A stretch of 64,000 nucleotides of DNA from Siphonodentalium dalli (Eukaryota > Mollusca > Scaphopoda > Gadilida > Siphonodentaliidae), in the NCBI GenBank assembly GCA_032622095.1, contig CP136062.1:202271959-202335958 (forward strand). Reading direction: 5' to 3'. Of this stretch, positions 56,363 to 64,000 are shown piece after piece. The notes under the pieces are model-generated. The model saw only the letters and a program-made list of their open reading frames with translations. It had not been told where the DNA came from and ran no database searches. The position numbers were made by a program, and so were the translations under genes. Each line of letters opens with the position of its first letter. Within the stretch, counting starts at the first letter, position 1.

Positions 56363-57409
56363 CACATGTTGGGCCGAAATTAGCATTGTTACTTATACAT
56401 TTGGAAATCAAAAGCCAAAAGTACCATAAGAGTATAGCCGGACAATTCACTCAGAAGTTTCACGCAAAGGCTGGAAAACATTATCGTCTATCTGGAAAAG
56501 TTTTCCACTGAGTTGGTTACCGCCTCCTGAGATTGTGTATATTATTTTAACTGAAGGTCTTAAACATTAAATTCGCCTTTAAACGATGTGTAGTGAAGAA
56601 ACGGCCAGTATTTACATATATATATATAGTAGATGAAATAGTATATTCTGCGCGCCAAAGCAATTATAGTACACATCAGAACATACACAAATATTTACTC
56701 CGATATGCCAGATTTAAGTTAATAGGGCATGTTATGTCCGTATGAGTTCAGAATGTACATATGACTGCACGGAATTTCTCCGGCACATAGCCGGGGAGGG
56801 GGCTTCTGAATGAATAATTTTCCTATACATATACCAACAGCATGATATGGTTCTCCGTGGTTTCGTACATATGTCTCCGTGATCAATGTGATATTTAAAG
56901 ATGTAATCATGGTTCCTGACCTCCAGTTACAACCACAACATACAACATCTTTTTTAACGTAGTTATTTGCTTTTTGCTGCTGAAAATGTTGTTGAAAGTC
57001 ACACGTGACATATAAAATAGATGAAATAATGTGATATATTCTTGAAAAAACAAATTAATGTTGTCCCTCACCCAACGACGTAACTGTATGGAATAAAGGG
57101 ACGGAGAAAATTCAAGATCAAAGAACACATATTTTTCATGTGTCCATTTTCGTTCCAAACGTATTATGTTATACGCTTGACTCTTAGTAAGAGTTACAGT
57201 ATGTTTCATAAAAATGTCCTGGAACCCTGAATGCATTTTAAGCGGACAGAGCTTTATTGTGTATGTCAAAATACCTCCTTCAAATGCAATACCTACATAA
57301 CACAGCTAGGGTTAACGCATCGCCTACCTGTTGAGGTTTGTGACTGGCTCTTAGGGGTCCTAATTCAATCCTCAATTAGAAACCAGCCTTCTAATCTATA
57401 CATCAAGCA
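56363..57409. other. Intergenic, nothing recognised
   Basis: A minus frame of 120 codons (56907-57269) has no recognisable domain or homopolymer-free coding signature; not called. CTCCGGCACATAGCCGGGGAGGGGG at 56777-56801 resembles one end of the hAT-like element at 35.3 kb. Confidence 0.35.
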
Positions 57410-58790
57410 TACGCTATAAAATTTCTAAATAAATCGGCTTTAAATTAACCTGAAGCCACGATCTCTTCCAACCGAACAGCAAGCATCCGAGCAATCTCAC
57501 ACATAACTTAAGTGCAGTTGCATTTAAACTGCCAGATTTAATCGTGGGGAGAATGCGTGATGATAATGATATCACGCAGATCGCAGCCCTTTGTTTGGTT
57601 ATTTGAGGTTTCGTTCCAACAAACATTGTTAGATCTGTTGCACCGGCTCTCAAAATGAAGACGAATTAACCCTTTACCCAACAAACCGGCCAAAACCTGC
57701 CAAATAAAGCTTCAACAGCCTAAAATATCTTCGGTCTGTCTCAATAAAACCATACAAATATGGATATCATTGGAACCGGCTCACTGACCACATTGTGCCA
57801 ATGCATTCTCTTATATATGCGAGTCGACCATAGGTCGCCTCGCATATATAAGAGAATGCATTGGCCTAAAAAAAAAAAAAAATTACCATTTTTCTTACAT
57901 TCTTTAACAATTTTATAATTTTTAATGTGTTAAGCCAATGCATTCTCTTATATATGCGAGGCGACCTATGGTCGACTCGCATATATAAGAGAATGCATTG
58001 GCACAGGGCCCTTCTGTTGGTTAAAGGGTTAAGCAACGGAAAATACCATGTCTTAACTTAAGACTAGTTAACTGATGTGCGACGACAATGATACCACGAT
58101 AATTGCGGCTCTTATTGTATGGTCATTTGAGGTTTCGTTCCGACAGCCACTGCTATATATTTTTTTGCACCAGCTCTTAAAGGAACACGCTGAATTTAGA
58201 AACGAACGATACCATGCCTTAACTAGTCACATACACAGTAGATTTGACTGACGAGCAATTATGACCAACGTGCGAGGACAATGGTATCACGGTAATTGCC
58301 TTTCTTTGGTTATCTGAGCTTTCATTCCGACATATTATATTAATGTTAGATCTGTTGCACCGGCTCCCAAAAAGGTGCACGTTGAAATTAGCAACGAACA
58401 ATGTCATGCGTTAATTAGTCACATACATTGCAGCTTTGATTGATGCAAATTTTTACCGTATGGAATGATACTGATTTGACGAGAATTGCGGCTCTTTGTT
58501 TGGCCATGTTTTGTTCCGTTATCTTTTCGAAGATCAAATATTATTAGGACCCAACCAGTCGAATTATACAAGTAAGCATGCGGTACATGACAGTCATGCA
58601 TATGCATGTAACAAGAAATCTAAACGGGAGTACCATATGTGATGATATCACGAGCATTGAGACTCTCTGTTTGGTTATTTGTGGTTTCCGTTATATTATG
58701 TTGTATACAACATCCCTTCAAAAAGAGACATGCAACGAACAATTCCATGACTTGAGACTTTGAGTGCATGGTTACATGCATTATCGATTT
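57410..58790 (+). repeat. Diverged tandem repeat, unit about 155-190 bp, five units
   Basis: The block TGAT(A/T)CCACG-AATTGCGGCTCTTTGTTTGG-(T/C)AT-TGAGGTTTCGTTCCGAC recurs near 57560, 58085, 58276, 58461 and 58640. Two units share AGATCTGTTGCACCGGCTC. One unit is split by foldback copy L. Confidence 0.75.
57667..58032 (+). mobile_element. TTAA foldback element copy L, with empty-site paralogue
   Basis: TTAA|CCCTTTACCCAACA at left, GTTGGTTAAAGGG|TTAA at right. Both hairpins present; the unique arm has lost the TGGTTACAGTTATGCCCTG part. Flanks ...GAAGACGAA and GCAACGGAAAATACC are contiguous, apart from one TTA(G) tetramer, in sister units of the surrounding tandem repeat. Confidence 0.95.
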
Positions 58791-59120
58791 AATAAATTTT
58801 GGTACATAATCTCCAAGGCTATATACGTTCACACACTTCCAAATTTGACTGGCGGATTATCAGGCAAATTGCATTGTCTATGATAACTATATATGGACAT
58901 GAACTGCTTTCACCCTTCCATATATGGCAAGGAATGTGAGCAGAATAAAACAAGGTCACCATTTTTGTTTCACGTAGAGACCCATAAACAAATGGAAACA
59001 GACACCCCTCCGACTGAAATTTTCATTTCCGGTTCATAGCCAATTTATAATTCGTCCGTTTCAACTTCCAGACATGCATATCATTCCGTGCAATTGATTT
59101 TACTGCATGGCATTGAACCA
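58791..59120. other. Intergenic, nothing recognised
   Basis: No repeat or coding signal. Confidence 0.35.
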
Positions 59121-59361
59121 CCCTTCCATGGCTGGATGTTCCTAAAATTTTGCGAAAACCCTGTGCTAATGCATTATATTATATAAGCGAATCTCCCACA
59201 GGCAGCCTTGTATATATAAGAACATACATTGGCCAAATACTATTTGCTTTGACATTGTAAGCCAGTGCATTTCTTATATATGCGAGACTCGCATATATAA
59301 TAGAATGCACTGGAACGTGATCTTTAATGCTGCATCACATCAGCGCAGCTCCCATCAAGGG
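59121..59361 (+). mobile_element. Foldback relative, subfamily 2, copy M
   Basis: Ends CCCTTCCATGGC and CCCATCAAGGG. It includes TTTTGCGAAAACCCTGTGC and a GCTGCATCACATCAGCGCAGC arm like copy D. Two degraded hairpins (GCTAATGCATTAT...; CCAGTGCATTTCTT...GAATGCACTGG). Flanks ACCA/ACTA match three of four. Confidence 0.75.
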
Positions 59362-59831
59362 ACTAAACCCGCGTTTGAGCAACATACCTTGTGTGTAAGG
59401 TATTAGCGGTAAATGGATCGCATGGACCCGATTCGTTATCTCATGTTTAAACACCACGGTTTAAGGTCGAATTTGAAATGGTCACTGTGCATCTGCCACA
59501 CTAACAGCCGTTAATATAAGGCGTCACCAGCTTGGATTAGAGGGTAACGTCTGGTTGGATTATTGACCGAATTAATTCGCCCCGGCAATCTTTGGAATGT
59601 GAGTCTTACTTGTACCTGGTTTAGACTCAGTAGACTCACTCGAGATATGGTTTATGTTACAGTTCACACGTGCTAATCGGAATTTCAAATTATTTCATCG
59701 TCTCCGGGAGCTTGCAGTCTGGTGTTTCTCTGTCAGATTTCGGTATTATTATAATAGCTGTATTGATGACTAATACTATTGCACCAAATTATTGTCTTCA
59801 TATATGTAGCAATGAATTTGCTGTATACATT
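59362..59831. other. Intergenic, nothing recognised
   Basis: No gene. A plus frame at 59670-59978 runs into the foldback and is not credible. Confidence 0.35.
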
Positions 59832-60036
59832 AATGCCCTAAATAATCGACTCCTTAAATGCAAAAGAATTATGGGTAATTTTTCCGGATTTAGTCGGAAA
59901 TATGGCTTGTTGCCATTCATCGGAAAGCTCTCACCGAGAGCTTTCCGATTAATGGCAACAAGCCATATTTCCGACTAAATCCTGAAACATTACCCATAGT
60001 TCTTCTGCGGTTAAGGAGTCGATTATTTAGGGCATT
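59832..60036. repeat. Foldback family 3, copy 2 (205 bp)
   Basis: AATGCCCTAAATAATCGACTCC and GGAGTCGATTATTTAGGGCATT close a palindrome around AGCTCTCACCGAGAGCT. Flanks GCTGTATAC (59818-59827) and GCTGTGTATAC (60037-60047) may be an imperfect duplication of about 9 bp. Confidence 0.92.
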
Positions 60037-60047
60037 GCTGTGTATAC

Positions 60048-61557
60048 GAAAATCAGCAGTATGATTTTTCACATTCTCATTATGATATATTACTGCAAAC
60101 CAGGTTTAACCCTTTTCATTTAAACACGAGATGACGAATCGAGCGATTGAACAACAAACACCTTATCCGGAAGTAGGAATGGAATAGGTGGGCCAGAACA
60201 TCTACAGCTAACATGCCTGCGTTACAATAGCGTGTATAGTCTGTATACTTAGATATAATTAGATATCTAGGGGAGTGAAAAAATCACAATACAGCCTGAT
60301 ACAGCCACTAATTTGTTTGAATAACTAACTCAAGGCATTATCATCATACCATTGTGCTAAAGCAAGTTGGCTAATCCAAAGGAACGAGAGTTGGCCGTGT
60401 TCGTGCCAGGTCGCTAATCCCCCGTGACGTTCAACAACAAAGGAATATATCTGCGCCGTGTTAATAATCCTGCCGGGCTGTGTTTTCGCGTTCGCTTGTG
60501 ATTAAGATGTTTATTTTGATTAAGAAATCACAACCATTGTGAAGAAACATGCAGCCATTATTCGGTGCTGGAGAAATAATATACTCCCACGCCTTGCAGG
60601 ATCTTGCAGTTGTCAAGCGTATATAATATCTGGGATTACATAGGTGTGCCAATGTGACGAGACCAAAAAAAACTGCCCGGTCTATAGAAACAGGTATGAT
60701 CAGGTATACAACGTGTAGCCGCTACGCCGTGGCACACGCGCTGTGCTAAATATTTGTTTTGGACGTTTCGCAGTATAGTACAAAACTTTTGTCTGAAGCG
60801 TAACGTATGAGTACAAATGAGTCGTTGTCATTGTGGATCTCATGCTAAAGGAATGTGGTTAGTGTTAATGAGTGATTGAGTGTAAGCCGTGGTCGGGCTT
60901 ACCGGGTGAGCTAATGTTCTGGTCACTTTAGCCGGTCTGGTCTCGCAAGGTGCACGTATCAAATTTTAATTTAAATTAAAAGAACATGTGGATATTTCAA
61001 ATAAATGGAGCTCACGTATTGTGTAGATTTTTTTCTGAATTTTGTCAAATTATTACGAATTGGAACTAATCGCGTAGGATTCATATTGATCATGTTTATA
61101 TATGCATATAATGCATCAATTGCATATGTTTGGTTTTCTGCATGTATGCAGGCAAGAGTATTCAAAGTTTTCAGAGTTGTTTTCTCCACACAGTGGTTTT
61201 ATCTCTGTGTTAATGCCTGAATGCCTTCTGTAAACGGCTGTCAGTTCAATCAAGTTGTTTGAAAATCTTGCTTTGATAAGATATTTACCAACTGTATGAG
61301 TATACTGCATTAGCATATAAGACAGTATGAAGTTACTAGCCATGCTATTGGCACGGAAATTAAAAAGTTTTCTGCTTCCAAATGTGTCTGACGGCCGTTG
61401 CTGGAATGTCTGTTTTTCACCTTGTCACCAATAAAGCCAGCGGCTATCTGTTAGCAGCCAGCGGCTATCTGCTACAAATGTGTTGTCTTTGTATTTGTAC
61501 TTAGTCTAGATCAGACTATATATGGACTCCCGCCTACAACACACCTCTCAATATTCT
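60048..61557. other. Intergenic, nothing recognised
   Basis: Only a near-duplicate CCAGCGGCTATCTGTTAGCAG/CCAGCGGCTATCTGCTAC at about 61436-61472. Confidence 0.35.
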
Positions 61558-61599
61558 GATAGGAGGTGCGATAGGAGGTGCGATAGGATGTGCGATAGG
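61558..61599 (+). repeat. 12-bp tandem repeat, 3.5 copies
   Basis: GATAGGAGGTGC repeated, third unit with one change (GATAGGATGTGC). Confidence 0.92.
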
Positions 61600-62879
61600 C
61601 CAAGTTGTGAAGTGTATGTAAAGCTATAGCCCAGTCTTTTTCAGCGTTTACGTTCGACACAAGTCAGTGTCGTTGCTGGACGGTCTGCGTTGGGGGTTAT
61701 CCAGCTGATAGAATGTCCAACTGAAACCCTCCAACCAGACCAAAATTCCCATGCCTTTATTTAAATTATAAAGACAACATACTCCATATAGTATTGATTG
61801 TACTATTGAACGATCCGATCAATTTCAAGCTATTAATGGTCGGGCGTTGGCTACTGAATCTGTGTGAGGCTTGAAATATCCTACTTTTCAAACGTTTAAT
61901 CAAAGTTGAAGGGGTTGTATATCCCAAACAAACACCAGTCGGCCTTTTGTATTAGAATATATCGTTGTTCCGACCGTTTTAGTAATACCGTGCTACCATC
62001 ACAAAGAAACAATAATTATAAGCCACCGACCGACCAACGTGACCATTTACACGTACCATCCCTTTGTCCCACAAAACATCCGCTAATCGGAGATTGAGCC
62101 AGCGTAGCCATTGGTGTACGGCTCATGAGGAACTATGATCTATGCTTTTGAGACTGAGACAAAGCCCGCTAATAGAAAGAAAAAGATTAGTGAAAGACCA
62201 AACGTTGCTCTTAACTTGGGGGTGAGGCACCCGCAACATCCCTGTCGCGACGTAGATCTAGCTGACCGATTCCCATGGGCGGAAGGGTGTTGCTTGACGA
62301 CATATAACCAGTTGATAGACGGCGACACTTTTGGAATTAGTTCTCGCACCCAGACAGTGGGAGGGGTGGACGTTTGTTGTTGTTGAGAACCCTCGCGCCA
62401 TCTGTATGCAATACATGACACGTCTGATTGAGAGAATGCGATTCATAGTATCGGTTTCAATACGTTCCCACCACGCCTAATAGCAACTGCTGTTATCATG
62501 GGAGTATCTTCTGAGATCATTCATGCTTGTATGTGTGGGAAGTTGGATATCTATAAATACTCAAAAATATTTGAGAGATCTTTGCAACCTTATGCAATAA
62601 GATTATCCGTCGATTAGTTCTCAGCCATCAACCATTATCTCTTGTGTGTATGTGTCAACACATATGTTCAGTCGTGTTTATATCAATACCTCAAACGTAC
62701 ACATGGCTCTCTGTGTATTTTAAATGTCTGGAAATTTATACAACTGCATGCATGCGTAACTATGTTGCTGTGGATGAAAAATGTACATACAATCTACATG
62801 TATAGACATACATACATGTGTGGTAGCGAACACATTGTTGGCTTTGGACTTACTGGTCGGAACACTGAGAAACAACATT
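61600..62879. other. Intergenic, nothing recognised
   Basis: Overlapping antisense frames at 62135-62421 lack a recognisable domain. No repeat found. Confidence 0.35.
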
Positions 62880-63260
62880 AGTGACAATGACTAACATGTT
62901 CTTAGTCATCAGCTAAGTTAGTTTTCTTACTAAGTTGAAATTGATAAGACTAACTTAGTTCTTAGTCAACCCAATCCTTCTCAGAATGACTAAGTTTAAA
63001 TTGATACCACTAACTTACTTCTTAGTCAAGTAAATAGTAGTCAACTTTTTCAATTCACGCGATTTGTTTGTTCGAGGAAGAATCATGCAGTTCTATAACA
63101 AATCCGTCACTAAGAAGACCAATATGTATGCACACTTTTCTGCAAGTATATCTGGTGAATATGACTAACTTAGGATTAGTCACAAGCATTTTGGAGTCAC
63201 TTTGAATAACTCACTCCTTTCGTCGAGTCACTATGTGACTAACTTTCGCCTTAGTCATAA
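62880..63260. repeat. Cluster of TTAGTC/GACTAA motifs
   Basis: GACTAAC-TAGT and CTTAGTCA-type hexamers appear a dozen or more times on both strands, e.g. GATAAGACTAACTTAGTTC-TTAGTCAA at 62945 and GATACCACTAACTTACTTC-TTAGTCAA at 63003. The flanking forms GACAATGACTAACATG and CTTAGTCATAATGGCGG suggest inverted ends. Element type unknown. Confidence 0.55.
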
Positions 63261-63502
63261 TGGCGGTATTACACGAAGAATAACTAATTTCAATAGTGCC
63301 TTAAATGATGCTTAATATTCATTGATAAATCTTAAATTTCCATTTCATCGCAATTACATTAGATCTATAATTGAACGATTATGGTGGAAGAATATAATGG
63401 CATATATATAAGAAATTCACTCCCACACCAAAGGCTACACATTATTTGGATAAATGGTTCTTATATCATAGACACCACAAACATCTCGGGAAAATTACCT
63501 AG
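63261..63502. other. Intergenic, nothing recognised
   Basis: AT-rich; no signal. Confidence 0.35.
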
Positions 63503-63872
63503 TTAACCCTTTACCCAACAGAAGGGCCATTTGCCAATGCATTCTCTTATATATGCGAGTCGACCATAGGTCGCCTCGCATATATAAGAGAATGCATTGG
63601 CTTAACACATTAAAAATTATAAAATTGTTAAAGAATGTAAGAAAAAAATGGTCAATGCATTCTCTTATATATGCGAGGCGACCTATGGTCGACTCGCATA
63701 TATAAGAGAATGCATTGGCACAGGGCATAACTGTAACTATCACAATGTGGTCAAGGAGCCGGTTCCAATGATACCCATATTTGTATGGTTCTATTGAGAC
63801 AGACCGAAGATATTTTATGCTGTTGAAGCTTTATTTGGCCGGTTTTGGCCGGTTTGTTGGGTAAAGGGTTAA
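63503..63872 (-). mobile_element. TTAA foldback element copy N, full ends
   Basis: TTAA|CCCTTTACCCAACAGAAGGG at left; TGTTGGGTAAAGGG|TTAA at right. Both hairpins are present; the spacer is shortened so that AAATGGTC-AATGCATTC joins directly and the second hairpin lost its first bases. Confidence 0.94.
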
Positions 63873-64000
63873 ACAGACCTATACCACAAACTATTGTTAT
63901 AACTCTCAAGAGACCAGTATTGGAATCTGTGTTTTAGAGAAGTTATCGAAAGCTTGTCCATTCAACTCTGTCTCTGATTCTGGATAATATATCATCTGGT

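Noticed and set aside
56907-57269. 120-codon minus frame
   Set aside because: No recognisable motif, no splice or promoter context, and biased towards residues expected from AT-rich DNA.
59670-59978. 102-codon plus frame
   Set aside because: Its C-terminal half is the left arm of the 205-bp palindrome; no domain in the rest.
62135-62421. Antisense pair of 83- and 93-codon frames
   Set aside because: Mutually overlapping, no motif, and the apparent hydrophobic tail on the minus strand is simply the complement of a lysine-rich AAAGAAAAAG stretch.
37707-63743. Similar small proteins containing CQCILLYMRVDHRSPRIYKR, read from several places
   Set aside because: They are translations of the foldback hairpins. 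The palindrome gives the same open frame on both strands, and copy number follows the element, not a gene family.

Overview
The window is AT-rich animal genomic DNA, most likely from a mollusc or another lophotrochozoan. The main clues are tRNA-derived SINEs ending in (AATC)n, Jockey/CR1-like LINE fragments, a GGACGGGC-rich dispersed repeat, and a very high density of short inverted-repeat DNA elements. The organism assignment is an inference. I find no complete, convincing host gene. Nearly all open frames are short shadows of repeats. The only protein-coding material I can defend is retrotransposon debris, one small helicase-like open frame (about 12.6 kb) and one candidate orphan exon (about 18.8 kb).

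Layout. 0-3 kb: a 703-bp tandem duplication whose units end in palindromes, one with perfect 49-bp arms, then a SINE with a perfect 13-bp target duplication. 3-6.5 kb: two shortened copies of the main foldback family. 6.8-12.2 kb: a minus-strand LINE split by a 3.4-kb terminal-inverted-repeat element; removing it rejoins the LINE frame. 12.5-13.8 kb: a small open frame and a LINE ORF1 fragment cut off by a foldback element. 14-24 kb: long palindromes, a second SINE with a 13-bp duplication, and a minisatellite. 24.3-28.6 kb: a plus-strand LINE in which a 31-bp stretch of ORF2 has expanded into about 1.55 kb of satellite, itself broken by an 805-bp insertion with a 9-bp duplication. 28.6-37.4 kb: diverged tandem repeats, a 3.6-kb element with roughly 515-bp inverted arms, a hAT-like element and a MITE with self-complementary ends. 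37.5-64 kb: the densest zone, with most full-length foldback copies, nested TTAA-flanked elements, an ATTCGG-rich element, and a diverged tandem repeat that supplies an empty-site comparison.

The most notable signal is a dispersed TTAA-flanked foldback family: 11 copies plus 3 relatives in 64 kb. A full element is about 365-400 bp, has TTAACCC...GGGTTAA ends, and carries two hairpins of about 68 bp that are reverse complements of each other. One insertion lies in a tandem repeat whose sister units preserve the unoccupied site. TTAA-flanked insertions of at least three families dominate the right half, so TTAA-targeting transposition has been a major force here. The window is best read as layered insertion history rather than genes working together: LINEs and older dispersed repeats form the substrate, and DNA elements, SINEs and local tandem expansions are written on top.
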